64,000 bases of DNA from Lachnospiraceae bacterium (GTDB taxonomy: Bacteria > Bacillota > Clostridia > Lachnospirales > Lachnospiraceae), in the NCBI GenBank assembly GCA_017619615.1, contig JAFZRY010000014.1:90914-154913 (forward strand), written 5' to 3'. Made by a program: the position numbers and the translations under genes. Below, piece after piece: positions 24,336 through 33,177 of this stretch. Under the pieces are notes generated by a model. It had not been told where the DNA came from and made no database searches. It was given only the letters and a program-made list of their open reading frames with translations. The number at the start of each line of letters is the position of its first letter. Within the stretch, counting starts at the first letter, position 1.

Positions 24336-24343
24336 GTTTCCCC

Positions 24344-25363
24344 CTAGTCGCGCTTCCACACCGTCAGGGTGTATTTATCGGGCTGCGAGAGCTTGAACAG
24401 TTCCTCCAGCCCGTCGGTCACGATGACCTGTCCGTCGTCCGTGACCAGGATGAGTTCATAATCGCCGGCCTGCTTCCAGTGCGCCTGCGCCTTCTCCGGC
24501 CCCATGACGAACAGCGCCGTGGAGAGGCCGTCGCAGCGCCAGCCGGCGGGACCGATGACCGTGACCGAGAGCAGGCCGCTCTTCGCGGGATAACCCGTAG
24601 CCGGGTCCAGGATGTGCCAGTACACCTGACCGTCCTCCCCGGTGAAATACCGCTCATACCCGCCGGAGGTCACCACGGCCGCGCCTTTGACGGACACGAT
24701 GCCCAGATGGTCCTCGCCCTGCGGGTCGCGGATCCCGATCTGCCAGGCGCTGCCGTCCGGTTTCGCGCCGACGGCCTGGATGTTCCCGCCCAGGTCCAGC
24801 AGCGCGCTGGTCACGCCGGCCTCCTTCAGCTTCGCGGTCAGCACATCCGCAGTATAGCCCTTGGCCAGGCTGCCCAGGTCCAACGCCATGCCGTCCGCGA
24901 CGCGCAGCTCCGCATCAGACAGCTCGATCTTCTCCCAGTCCGTCAGCGCCAGCAGTTCCCGGATCCGGGCCTCCGCCGGCACCTGATACTGCCCGGTCGT
25001 GAAGCCCCATTCCTTGAGGAGCGGGTACAGGGCGATATCCAGCGCCCCGTCAGTCTCCCGAGCAAGGTCCAGCGCTTTCCCGACCAGATCCCGCGTTTCC
25101 GCGGACGGCGCGATCCGCCCTTCCGCGTTCAGCCGCGCGATCTCGCTGTCCGCCTTCGTCACCGAAAAAAGCCCCTCGATCCGCTCCGTTTCCGCTTTCA
25201 GACCCTCCAGCACTTCCTGCCCGCAGCCGTAAGCGCGCAAGCTCATGTACGTGTCCATCGCGAAAAACGAAACGGACCGCTCCGCGCCCTTCCGCCCGGA
25301 ACAGGCGGAAAGGCACAGAACGATCCCGAGGAGCAGTAAGGAGATTTTCCTTACAGGATGCAT
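24344..25363 (-). CDS. apbE: FAD:protein FMN transferase (ApbE), lipoprotein
   Basis: 339 residues from ATG 25363, which lies inside the last codons of rnfB (overlap 13 bases). The N-terminal LLLLGIVLCLSACSG is a lipoprotein signal with lipobox LSAC. ApbE motifs: FFAMDTYMSLRAYG, ALDLGSLAKGYTAD, ALLDLGGNIQAVG and WHILDPATGYPA with the Mg-binding residues. ApbE attaches FMN to Thr in RnfG and RnfD on the outer face of the membrane; its position directly behind rnfB fits that job here. Confidence 0.95.
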   Translation of the reverse strand: MHPVRKISLLLLGIVLCLSACSGRKGAERSVSFFAMDTYMSLRAYGCGQEVLEGLKAETERIEGLFSVTKADSEIARLNAEGRIAPSAETRDLVGKALDLARETDGALDIALYPLLKEWGFTTGQYQVPAEARIRELLALTDWEKIELSDAELRVADGMALDLGSLAKGYTADVLTAKLKEAGVTSALLDLGGNIQAVGAKPDGSAWQIGIRDPQGEDHLGIVSVKGAAVVTSGGYERYFTGEDGQVYWHILDPATGYPAKSGLLSVTVIGPAGWRCDGLSTALFVMGPEKAQAHWKQAGDYELILVTDDGQVIVTDGLEELFKLSQPDKYTLTVWKRD

Positions 25364-26136
25364 TTCTGCGGGCAGGCAGCCTGGCAGGCGCCGCAGCCCG
25401 TGCAGAGCGTGTAATCGAACACCGCGACGTTGTTCACCACCGTGACGGCGCCGTTCGGGCACTTCCGCTGGCAGAGGCCGCAGCCGATGCAGGCGGCGGT
25501 ACATTTCTTCTTCGCCACCACGCCCTTGTCCTTGTTGGAGCAGGCGATCTTCACGACCGCCGCTTCCGGGATCAGGGAGATGATCTTCTGCGGGCAGGTC
25601 TTCACGCACTGGCCGCACGCGATGCAGGCCGCCGGATTGACGTGCGCCACGCCGCCCATCAGACGGATCGCATGCTCGGGGCAGGCCGCCGCGCAGTCGC
25701 CGTAGCCCAGGCAGCCGTACTGGCAGGCGCCGTCGCCGCCGTACAGCAGCTTGACCGCCTTGCAGGTCTGGGTGCCTTGGTAAACGTCTTTCTTCTCAGT
25801 CACGTCGCAGTTGCCGCGGCAGTGGACGAAGGCCACGTTTTTGGCCGTTTCTTCGAACGACGTGCCGCAGGCTTCGGCCAGTTTCTGCGCGACGGCGTTG
25901 CCGCCGGCCGTGCACTTGTTGGTCTTTTCTTCGCTGCCGTCCGCCAGCGCGTTGGCGTAGCCGTCGCAGCCGGGGTAGCCGCAGCCGCCGCAGTTGGCGC
26001 CGGGCAGGCATTCCCGGATCTTCGCGAACTTCTCGTCCACCGGGACGGCCATGAATTTGGAGGCGACCGCCAGCAGCAGCCCGCAGACGAGCGCGATGGC
26101 GGAGAGGACCAGAACAGCTGTTACAACAGGATTCAT
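25351..26136 (-). CDS. rnfB: Rnf complex subunit B, iron-sulfur protein
   Basis: 261 residues. An N-terminal membrane helix (AVLVLSAIALVCGLLLAVAS) is followed by the cluster motif CLPGANCGGCGYPGCDGYA and by several C-x2-C-x2-C-x3-C ferredoxin motifs (CIACGQCVKTCP, CIGCGLCQRKCP, CTGCGACQAACP). RnfB takes electrons from reduced ferredoxin in the cytoplasm and passes them into the membrane complex. Last rnf gene of the operon; the apbE start lies inside its 3' end. Confidence 0.97.
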   Translation of the reverse strand: MNPVVTAVLVLSAIALVCGLLLAVASKFMAVPVDEKFAKIRECLPGANCGGCGYPGCDGYANALADGSEEKTNKCTAGGNAVAQKLAEACGTSFEETAKNVAFVHCRGNCDVTEKKDVYQGTQTCKAVKLLYGGDGACQYGCLGYGDCAAACPEHAIRLMGGVAHVNPAACIACGQCVKTCPQKIISLIPEAAVVKIACSNKDKGVVAKKKCTAACIGCGLCQRKCPNGAVTVVNNVAVFDYTLCTGCGACQAACPQKCIL

Positions 26137-26147
26137 CTTGCGCCTCC

Positions 26148-26747
26148 TTATCCGAACAGCTTGTCGGCGATGCCGACGAAGCCCATGAAGGTCATACTGG
26201 TGAGGGCCGCCGCGATCAGCGTGATGGGCAGGCCTTCAAAGCATTTGGGCGGCTTGGCGCGCTCCAGCGCCTTCCGGACGCCGGAGAAGATGATCAGGGC
26301 CAGGCCGAAGCCGATGCCCGCCGTCAGGCCGTCCACCACGGACTCGAGGAAGTTGTAGCTGTTCTCGATGTTCAGCAGAGTCACGGCCAGCACCGCGCAG
26401 TTGGTGGTGATCAGCGGCAGATAGACGCCCAAAGCGTCGTACAGCCCCCGCATGTATTTTTTGAGAACGATCTCCACGAACTGCACCAGCGCCGCGATGA
26501 CCAGGATGAAGATGATGGTGGACAGGTATTCCAGGCCCAGCGGCACCATGACGAAGGTGTAGATCAGCCAGGTCACGGCGGAGGCCAGCGTCATGACGAA
26601 GATGACCGCGCCGGACATGCCCAGCGAGGAGTCCAGCTTTTTGGAAACGCCCAGGAACGGGCAGATGCCCAGGAACTGTACCAGGACGTAGTTCTCCGTG
26701 AAGATCATGGAGAACGTGATCAGTAAGAGTTTGGCGATTCCGTTCAT
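26148..26747 (-). CDS. rnfA: Rnf complex subunit A, membrane protein
   Basis: 199 residues, six membrane spans. FTENYVLVQFLGICPFLGVSK and the later ITTNCAVLAVTLLN are the paired half-repeats of RnfA, each with a conserved Cys that binds the membrane [2Fe-2S] cluster shared with RnfE. The ATG overlaps the rnfE stop (4 bases), as in most clostridial rnfCDGEAB operons. Confidence 0.97.
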   Translation of the reverse strand: MNGIAKLLLITFSMIFTENYVLVQFLGICPFLGVSKKLDSSLGMSGAVIFVMTLASAVTWLIYTFVMVPLGLEYLSTIIFILVIAALVQFVEIVLKKYMRGLYDALGVYLPLITTNCAVLAVTLLNIENSYNFLESVVDGLTAGIGFGLALIIFSGVRKALERAKPPKCFEGLPITLIAAALTSMTFMGFVGIADKLFG

Positions 26748-27451
26748 GCCTTCACCTCCGCAGCGGGTTCATCTTTGGGGAGATCCGTGATGCGGCTCTC
26801 GCAGTTGGCCGAGCAGCTGCCGCACTTGCCGTCGCAGCCGATGCGCGGCTCGAATTTCTTGCCCTTTTTGCCCAGGAAATAGATCAGCAGCGCCATCGCG
26901 AAGCCGAACATCATGAAGCCGCCGGGCGTCTGGGAAATGATCCCGATCTGGAAGCCCTCGGGGATGATGCGCTGATCGAAGATCGTGCCGTTGCCGATCA
27001 GTTCGCGGACCACGGCGATGCCGACGATTACGATCGTATAACCGATGCCCATGCCCAGGCCGTCCAGGAAGCTGTCGCCCACGCTGTGCTTGCTGGCGAA
27101 CAGTTCCGCGCGCCCCAGCACGATGCAGTTCACGACGATCAGCGGCAGGAACACGCCCAGCGAGCTGTGCAGGTCGGGCAGGAACGCTTCCACGACCATC
27201 TGCACCAGCGTCACGAACGTCGCGACGACCACGATGAAGCAGGGGATGCGGACCTTGTCCGGGATGATCTTCCGCAGCAGCGAGATCACGACGTTGGAGC
27301 AGACCAGCACGAAGGTCAGCGCCACGCCCATGCCCAGCGCGCCGGACACGGTCACGGAGATCGCGAGCACCGAGCAGCAGCCCAGCAGGAGGATCAGAAC
27401 CGGATTCTCTTTAAAAATACCGTTGGTAAAGATCTTGAGTTTGTCTTTCAT
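26744..27451 (-). CDS. rnfE: Rnf complex subunit E, with Cys-rich C-terminal tail
   Basis: 235 residues, six membrane spans; ENPVLILLLGCCSVLAISV and FLPLIVVNCIVLGRAELFA are the RnfE counterparts of the RnfA repeats. After the last span the protein continues for about 40 residues and includes CDGKCGSCSANC, four Cys in a C-x3-C-x2-C-x3-C spacing that looks able to bind a metal or cluster. As far as I recall such a tail is not part of the RnfE core; this may be a lineage-specific addition. Confidence 0.95.
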   Translation of the reverse strand: MKDKLKIFTNGIFKENPVLILLLGCCSVLAISVTVSGALGMGVALTFVLVCSNVVISLLRKIIPDKVRIPCFIVVVATFVTLVQMVVEAFLPDLHSSLGVFLPLIVVNCIVLGRAELFASKHSVGDSFLDGLGMGIGYTIVIVGIAVVRELIGNGTIFDQRIIPEGFQIGIISQTPGGFMMFGFAMALLIYFLGKKGKKFEPRIGCDGKCGSCSANCESRITDLPKDEPAAEVKA

Positions 27452-27466
27452 CTTCTGTCACCTCCC

Positions 27467-27991
27467 TCAGCGAATCTTTCCGAACGCCGCCAGCGCCGCG
27501 TCCACGCCGGCCTTCACGGCCGTGCTGGAGTAGGTGGCGCCGGAAATGGTGTCCACGGAGGAGGAATCACCGCTCAGGCCGATGAAGCGGGCGACGTAAT
27601 CCGCCCGGCCGGCCTTGGAGCCCACGCCGGTCGTTTCGGCGGGCACGTCCACGTTCAGGCCGACGATCTGGCCTTCCGGCGAGATGCCGACGGTGACGGT
27701 CACGTCGCCGCCGTAGCCCTTATGGGCGGAGCTGATGACGTAGCCCAGCCCGGAATCTTCCTTGTACGCGCCGGTGATATCCAGCGCCGCCAGGTCGCAG
27801 TCCACTTCCGTGAAGGAATTGGCCCCGGGGAGTACTTCCCGCCGGGTGGCGTCCGCCTTGATGCGGGCGTTCTCCTCGATGACGGGGGCCGTCTTGCCGT
27901 TGACGGCGCTTAAAAGCGCGGCGGCGACCAGGCAGATGACGGTCAGGACCAGGACGGGCTTGACCATGTCGCGAAATACGGTCGATTTCAT
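27467..27991 (-). CDS. rnfG: Rnf complex subunit G, FMN-binding
   Basis: 174 residues. One N-terminal membrane helix (VLVLTVICLVAAALLSAVNG) precedes the extracellular FMN-binding domain. The flavinylation motif DTISGATYSSTAV near residue 145 carries the Thr that ApbE modifies. RnfG passes electrons between the membrane subunits of the sodium- or proton-pumping complex. The start overlaps rnfD by 4 bases. Confidence 0.97.
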   Translation of the reverse strand: MKSTVFRDMVKPVLVLTVICLVAAALLSAVNGKTAPVIEENARIKADATRREVLPGANSFTEVDCDLAALDITGAYKEDSGLGYVISSAHKGYGGDVTVTVGISPEGQIVGLNVDVPAETTGVGSKAGRADYVARFIGLSGDSSSVDTISGATYSSTAVKAGVDAALAAFGKIR

Positions 27992-28941
27992 GCTGCCGCC
28001 TCCTTTTTCTTTTCCTTCTTCGGGAAGATGCCGCCCAGCGGCTTCGTCAGGGTCAGGTCATTGATATACGGTACCAGCACATTGCCGAACAGGATGGCGA
28101 AGGTGACGCCTTCGGGATAGGTCCCGAACACGCGGATCACCGCGGTCAGGAAGCCGATGAACACGCCGAAGATCACTTTGCCGCTGTTGGTGATGGGCGA
28201 GGTCACGTAGTCCGTCGCCATGAAGAACGCGCCGCACAGCAGGCCGCCCGCGAAGATCTGCATCACCGGGTTCGCCCCGCCGAACAGGAACGTGAACACC
28301 AGGCAGGAGCCGATGTAGCACAGCGGGATGATGGGCTTGATGACCTTGCGGACGATCAGGTAAATCCCGCCGATCAGGATGGCCAGCGCGCAGGTCTCGC
28401 CGATGGCGCCGCCGTGTTTGCCCAGGAACAGGGTCAGGAACTGGTCCCAGCCCAGGGCGGAAGGGTTCGCCAGCGGCGTCGCGCTCGTGGTCGCGTCCAC
28501 GATGCCGGAGGAACCGGTGAACGTGGTCATGGACGAGGCGAAGGAGATCATCATCACCAGACGGCCGACCAGCGCCGGGTTCACGAAGTTGCAGCCCAGG
28601 CCGCCGAACAGCTGCTTGACCAGGATGATGGCGGCGATGTCGCCCACGATCATCATCCAGATCGGCATGCTCACCGGCACGTTCATGGCCACCAGCATGC
28701 CGGTGACCACCGCCGACAGATCCTGCACGGTGACCGGCTGCTTCATCATCTTCTGCCAGCCATACTCCAGGACCGCGCACGCGGCGGAGGAGATGATGAC
28801 CAGCAGGATGGCCCGGAAGCCGAACAGGAAGCCGGAAGCGATCACGGCGGGCGTCATCGCGATGATGACGTCCAGCATGATGTTCTGCGTGGTGCGGCTG
28901 CTTCGGATATGAGGAGATACGCTTACAGTCTGTTTGCTCAT
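27988..28941 (-). CDS. rnfD: Rnf complex subunit D
   Basis: 317 residues, about nine membrane spans. The covalent-FMN motif is visible as IVDATTSATPLA near residue 150-160, and FGGLGCNFVNPALVGR matches the conserved loop of RnfD/NqrB. It forms the ion-translocating core with RnfA, E and G. ATG overlaps the rnfC stop. Confidence 0.97.
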   Translation of the reverse strand: MSKQTVSVSPHIRSSRTTQNIMLDVIIAMTPAVIASGFLFGFRAILLVIISSAACAVLEYGWQKMMKQPVTVQDLSAVVTGMLVAMNVPVSMPIWMMIVGDIAAIILVKQLFGGLGCNFVNPALVGRLVMMISFASSMTTFTGSSGIVDATTSATPLANPSALGWDQFLTLFLGKHGGAIGETCALAILIGGIYLIVRKVIKPIIPLCYIGSCLVFTFLFGGANPVMQIFAGGLLCGAFFMATDYVTSPITNSGKVIFGVFIGFLTAVIRVFGTYPEGVTFAILFGNVLVPYINDLTLTKPLGGIFPKKEKKKEAAA

Positions 28942-30239
28942 TTGGTATCCGCCTCCCTTACGATAATTTTCGCCAGTTTATGGCTTTCCACCAGGTTCCG
29001 CTTGGCGGGGCAGACGAAGGCGCAGGATCCGCACTCCATGCAGAGGTTGATTTTCAGCTTCTTCAGACGGTCCACGTCGCGCGCCAGGCAGGCCTGCTCC
29101 AGTTCGGTAGGCATCAGCTTGAGCGGGCAGGCGTCCACGCAGCGGCCGCAGTGGATGCAGGCGCTGGGTTCGGGGACCTTCGCGTCCTTTTCGTCGAAGA
29201 AGAGGAGGGCGTTGGTGTTCTTCAGCACCGGCTGGTCCATGTCCGGCATGGCGAGACCCATCATGGGGCCGCCGTACAGGACTTTGCCCGGCTCGCACTT
29301 GAGGCCGCCGGCCAGTTCCACGACGTCGCGCACGGAAGTGCCGATGTAGGCGATCACGTTCTTGGGTTCCTTCACGGCGGAACCGTCGATGGTGACGCAC
29401 TTGGTGGTCAGCGGACGGCCCGTCAGCAGGTACTTGCCCAGGAAGGACAGCGTGGTGGTGTTCAGCACGATGCAGCCCACGTCGAAGGGCAGCTTGCCTT
29501 CCGGCACCATGCGGCCGGTGGTGTTGTAGATCAGCACTTTTTCACCGCCCTGCGGGTAGGAGGAGGGCAGTTCGACGACGTCGCAGTTGTCGACGTCATC
29601 CGTGTACTTCCGCATCACCTCGATGGCCTTCTTCTTGTTGTTTTCGATGCCGATGATGATGTGCGCCTTGGGATAGAAGCGCTTGAGGGCGGACAGTCCG
29701 GCGTACATCCGGTCCGGATTGTCGATCATGGTGTGGGAGTCCGAGGTGATGTACGGCTCGCACTCGGCGCCGTTGATCAGGATGTAATCCACCTTGTCCG
29801 GATCCACCTTCAGTTTCACGCTGGTGGGGAAGCCCGCTCCGCCCAGGCCGACGGCGCCGCTGTCGCGGACCGCCTGGATGAAGGAGTCCATGTCCGTCAG
29901 TACGGGGGGCTTCAGGTTCTCGTCGAACTCGTTCAGGCCGTCGGATTCGATCGTCACGGCCATGCAGCTTCCGCCGTTGGACAGCAGCATGGGCTCGACC
30001 TTTTTTACGGTGCCTGAGATGGACGCATGCACGGGCGCGGAGACGAATCCTCCCGGTTCGCCGATCAACTGTCCGATCTTGACGTGGTCCCCCGGTTTGA
30101 CCACCGGCTTGGCCGGGGCCCCGATATGCATGGACATGGGGATCGTCACGGACTTGACGTCAGTCAGGCGGATCGGAAAGGAGCCCTGCGTATTCTTGTG
30201 ATGCGGCACGGGAATGCTTTGTAAAAATTTGGCAGCCAC
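28938..30239 (-). CDS. rnfC: Rnf complex subunit C, NADH-binding iron-sulfur protein
   Basis: 433 residues, GTG start at 30239 with AGGAGAAAG upstream. N-terminal barrel-sandwich part (GAPAKPVVKPGDHVKIGQ), then GAVGLGGAGFPTSVKL, the FMN/NADH-binding glycine loop, and two ferredoxin motifs near the C-terminus (CIHCGRCVDACP, CMECGSCAFVCP). RnfC is the cytoplasmic subunit that reduces NAD+. It is first in the operon and follows a clear promoter. Confidence 0.97.
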   Translation of the reverse strand: MAAKFLQSIPVPHHKNTQGSFPIRLTDVKSVTIPMSMHIGAPAKPVVKPGDHVKIGQLIGEPGGFVSAPVHASISGTVKKVEPMLLSNGGSCMAVTIESDGLNEFDENLKPPVLTDMDSFIQAVRDSGAVGLGGAGFPTSVKLKVDPDKVDYILINGAECEPYITSDSHTMIDNPDRMYAGLSALKRFYPKAHIIIGIENNKKKAIEVMRKYTDDVDNCDVVELPSSYPQGGEKVLIYNTTGRMVPEGKLPFDVGCIVLNTTTLSFLGKYLLTGRPLTTKCVTIDGSAVKEPKNVIAYIGTSVRDVVELAGGLKCEPGKVLYGGPMMGLAMPDMDQPVLKNTNALLFFDEKDAKVPEPSACIHCGRCVDACPLKLMPTELEQACLARDVDRLKKLKINLCMECGSCAFVCPAKRNLVESHKLAKIIVREADTK

Positions 30240-30284
30240 TTTCTTTCTCCTGTTGAATGGGTAAAGAGTATAAATAACGGAATT

Positions 30285-30313
30285 ATTTTAGCATGAAGAA
30301 AGGCGATTGCCAA
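30285..30313 (-). promoter_or_regulatory. Promoter of the rnf operon
   Basis: On the minus strand: TTGGCA (30313-30308), 17-base spacer, TAAAAT (30290-30285). It lies about 46 bases before the rnfC start in an A+T-rich stretch. Confidence 0.8.
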
Positions 30314-30365
30314 CTCAATTTTCTCATTTTTCTTTATGAAAATTTAACTTTTTTTGCCGAGGCGG

Positions 30366-30420
30366 GTTTGGGGACGGCTCCCCCCGGTTAAAGTGGGCTT
30401 AGGAGACTGTTCTCCCCGGG
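30366..30420. repeat. Degenerate GGGGACGGTTC-type sequence between rnfC and dxr
   Basis: GGGGACGGCTCCCC and, 30 bases on, GGAGACTGTTCTCCCC look like decayed copies of the dispersed element. They lie between the divergent rnf and dxr promoters. Confidence 0.4.
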
Positions 30421-30431
30421 CTGATTTGCGG

Positions 30432-30461
30432 TTGAAATAAGGCTCAAGAGGATGATATAAT
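30432..30461 (+). promoter_or_regulatory. Promoter of dxr
   Basis: TTGAAA (30432-30437), 18-base spacer, consensus TATAAT (30456-30461), 35 bases before the dxr start. Confidence 0.75.
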
Positions 30462-30496
30462 GCAAGAAGTTTTGGATTCCTGCAGGGGAGAACGAC

Positions 30497-31651
30497 ATGC
30501 CGGAAGGAAAGAAAAAAATATGCGTGCTGGGCGCGACGGGTTCGATCGGGCGGCAGACGCTGGACGTGATCAGAAAGAGCGGCGCGTATGAAGTGACGGG
30601 CCTGGCGGCCGGCCGGGATGCGGCGGCCCTGGAGGCGCAGGTGCGCGAATTTGCGCCCCGGCGCGCGTTTTTGTGGGACGAAGCGGGGACCCGGGACCTG
30701 GCGGCGCGCGTGCGCGACATGGCGGCGCCGCCGGAGGTTTTGTGCGGCCCTGAGGGGCTACGCGAACTGATACAGGCCGAGCAGGCGGACATCTATGCCA
30801 TCTCGATCTCCGGGATGATCGCGCTGCAGCCGGTGCTGTGGGCCATTGAGACCGGGGCGCGGATCGCGCTGTCCAATAAAGAATCCATCGTCACCGCGGG
30901 CCACATCATGATCGACGCGGTGAAGCGCTGCGGCGCCGAACTGATCCCCGTGGACAGCGAGCACAGCGCGGTGTTCCAGTGTCTGGAAGGCGAGGACCGC
31001 GCGTCCGTGCGGCAGCTGATCATCACGGCGTCCGGCGGCCCGTTCCGCGGCCGGAACCGGGCGCAGCTGGAAGAGGTGCGGCCCGAGCAGGCGCTCAAAC
31101 ACCCCAACTGGTCCATGGGCGCGAAAATCACCGTGGACTCCGCCACGCTGGCCAACAAAGGCCTGGAAGTCATGGAAGCGCACCACCTCTTCGGCATGGA
31201 CTATGACCGCATCCGCGTCGTGGTGCATCCCCAGAGCGTGATCCACTCCATGGTCGAATTCACCGACGGCGCCGTCAAGGCCCAGCTCGGTGTCCCCGAC
31301 ATGCGCCTCCCCATCGAATACGCCCTCGGCTACCCGCACCGCGGCGCCCTGATCGCAGAGCCTCTGGACGTCTGGCACATGCCCGACCTTCACTTTGAAG
31401 AGCCCGACACGGCCACCTTCCCGGCGCTCGCCCTGGCTTACGAAGCCGGCCGCACCGGCGGCACCCTCCCCACCGTCTTCAACGCCGCCGACGAACTCGC
31501 CGTCGTCCGCTTCCTGCGCGGCGAGATCCGCTTCCCGGAGATCGCGGACTTCATCGCCGATGCCATGGCGAAGCACCGCGTCATCCCGGACCCGACGCTG
31601 GACGACATCCTCGAGACCGAACGCTGGGTAAAACAACTTAACACAATGTAA
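30497..31651 (+). CDS. dxr: 1-deoxy-D-xylulose 5-phosphate reductoisomerase
   Basis: 384 residues. NADPH-binding VLGATGSIGRQTLDVI at the N-terminus, the Mg/substrate motif SNKESIVTAGHIM, VDSEHSAVFQCLEG and ASGGPFRGR are all diagnostic. It converts DXP into methylerythritol 4-phosphate, the committed step of the non-mevalonate isoprenoid pathway. GGGGAGAAC lies before the ATG. It stands alone here; in many Bacillota it sits in the cdsA-dxr-rseP group, which is not seen in this window. Confidence 0.97.
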   Translation: MPEGKKKICVLGATGSIGRQTLDVIRKSGAYEVTGLAAGRDAAALEAQVREFAPRRAFLWDEAGTRDLAARVRDMAAPPEVLCGPEGLRELIQAEQADIYAISISGMIALQPVLWAIETGARIALSNKESIVTAGHIMIDAVKRCGAELIPVDSEHSAVFQCLEGEDRASVRQLIITASGGPFRGRNRAQLEEVRPEQALKHPNWSMGAKITVDSATLANKGLEVMEAHHLFGMDYDRIRVVVHPQSVIHSMVEFTDGAVKAQLGVPDMRLPIEYALGYPHRGALIAEPLDVWHMPDLHFEEPDTATFPALALAYEAGRTGGTLPTVFNAADELAVVRFLRGEIRFPEIADFIADAMAKHRVIPDPTLDDILETERWVKQLNTM

Positions 31652-31678
31652 AGACCGTTGTTTCAACGGCCCGGAAAT

Positions 31679-31705
31679 CTGACAGGGGGACGGTTCCTTT
31701 GTCAG
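31679..31705 (+). repeat. GGGGACGGTTC element, left arm of a perfect inverted pair
   Basis: CTGACA, GGGGGACGGTTCC, TTTGTCAG. It is the exact reverse complement of 31711-31737 and is preceded by the CCGTTG-TTT-CAACGG hairpin. Confidence 0.9.
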
Positions 31706-31710
31706 AAAAC

Positions 31711-31737
31711 CTGACAAAGGAACCGTCCCCCTGTCAG
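31711..31737 (-). repeat. GGGGACGGTTC element, right arm of a perfect inverted pair
   Basis: The 27-base reverse complement of 31679-31705, separated by AAAAC. Any RNA crossing both would fold into a 27-bp hairpin with a 5-base loop. It lies between dxr and the DUF362 gene and has no T-tract. Confidence 0.9.
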
Positions 31738-31759
31738 ATTATCGATACAGGAGACCACC

Positions 31760-33169
31760 ATGGAACACAAAACCACCGTCTACGTCCGCCACCTCGACGC
31801 CCCCTACCAGGAAGGCACGCGCACGAAATTCCGGCCCCTGACCGACGCCATGAAGGCAGAGCTGAAGACCGCCGTCTGGGAGATCTTTGACAAGGCCGGC
31901 GGCAGCGGGCTGCTCAAATCCAGCCGCCAGGTCTTCCTCAAGCCCAACGGCATCGACGGCCAGCCCTACTGCTACACGCGGCCGGAACTGGTGGAAACGG
32001 TCATCGAATACTGGAAAGCGCACGGCGCTGAAAAGGTCTGGCTGTTCGAAAACTCCACGCAGAGCAACGCCACGCGCCTCGTCTACGCGGTGACCGGCTA
32101 TGACGCCATTTGCCGCCGCACCGGCGCGAAGCCCGTCTATCTGGACGAGGAGAAGACCGTCCCGTTCAAATTCAAAGGCCGCCCCTCCGCAAAGGACGAT
32201 CCGGACGGCTATTTCGTCACGACTTTCGACATGCCGCGCTTCATCGTCAAGAACCTGATCGAGGACCGCGACAAAAACCTCTATATCAGCCTTCCGAAGC
32301 TGAAGACCCACTCCATGGCCGGCGTCACGCTGGGCGTCAAGAACCAGTGGGCCTTCCCCGCGCAGCCCTCGCGCGGCTTCGACCACAACTACAACCTGCA
32401 CCACAAACTGGCCGACGTCTTGAGCTACGTGCGGCCGGACTTCACGCTCATCGAGGGCGTGGAGGGCACGATCTACGGCCACTACCCCGTCACCGCGCTG
32501 GCGGACGAGGCGGTCCTGCCGCTCAAAGTCCTGGTGGCCGGGAAAAACGTCGTGGCCACGGACATCGTCGGCGCCCGCATCTTCGGCCTGGGCCTGGACG
32601 ACGTCCCGCACCTCAAGGACGCGGTGGACCGCGGCCTGTCGGAAGGCGTGCGCGGCCTGGAGGACATCGACATCGACGGCGACATTTCGATGTACAACAC
32701 GAAGCAGCCGACCGACCTGTATGATTACTACCCGCCCGACGTGAAAGTCATGGTCGGCAAAGAACGCTGCTGCAAGCAGGGCTGCATGAACAACCCGCTG
32801 ACGCTGCTGCAGATCCTGTACGGCGACCACGGCGGCAAAGGCGGCTGGACTCTGATCATCGGCAAGGGCCACGATCCCGCGGAGATCGACGCCCTTTCCG
32901 GCCCGGTCCTCATCGCCGGCGACTGCGCGATCCATGAAGTCGCCGACCGCCTCATTGCCCGCCTCGGCAAAAAGAACGTCTTCCTGAGCCACAAATGCAA
33001 CAGCCTCGCCGAGACCGCCGCGGGCATGTTTTACCTGATGAAAGTGGACCCCATGGAGTTCGCCCCCATCAACCCGCTCAAGGCTCTGCGCTGCCTCACG
33101 CTTTCGAAGCTCCACGGCTCCACGGCGCTCGTGCCGTCGCCGTTCTCGAACCGGATCAAGACGGTGTAG
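31760..33169 (+). CDS. DUF362 domain-containing protein
   Basis: 469 residues, soluble. Family markers: VFLKPNGIDG (usually KPN), SLPKLKTHSMAGVTLGVKN (usually PKLKTH..GVTGxxKN) and LIEGVEGTIYGHYP (the EG....G.GP segment). DUF362 proteins are often found with iron-sulfur domains; here only a short CCKQGC segment is seen near residue 335 and no ferredoxin motif. The function of the family is not established. AGGAG lies before the ATG and the next gene starts 8 bases after the stop. Confidence 0.85.
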   Translation: MEHKTTVYVRHLDAPYQEGTRTKFRPLTDAMKAELKTAVWEIFDKAGGSGLLKSSRQVFLKPNGIDGQPYCYTRPELVETVIEYWKAHGAEKVWLFENSTQSNATRLVYAVTGYDAICRRTGAKPVYLDEEKTVPFKFKGRPSAKDDPDGYFVTTFDMPRFIVKNLIEDRDKNLYISLPKLKTHSMAGVTLGVKNQWAFPAQPSRGFDHNYNLHHKLADVLSYVRPDFTLIEGVEGTIYGHYPVTALADEAVLPLKVLVAGKNVVATDIVGARIFGLGLDDVPHLKDAVDRGLSEGVRGLEDIDIDGDISMYNTKQPTDLYDYYPPDVKVMVGKERCCKQGCMNNPLTLLQILYGDHGGKGGWTLIIGKGHDPAEIDALSGPVLIAGDCAIHEVADRLIARLGKKNVFLSHKCNSLAETAAGMFYLMKVDPMEFAPINPLKALRCLTLSKLHGSTALVPSPFSNRIKTV

Positions 33170-33177
33170 GGGGGCTT

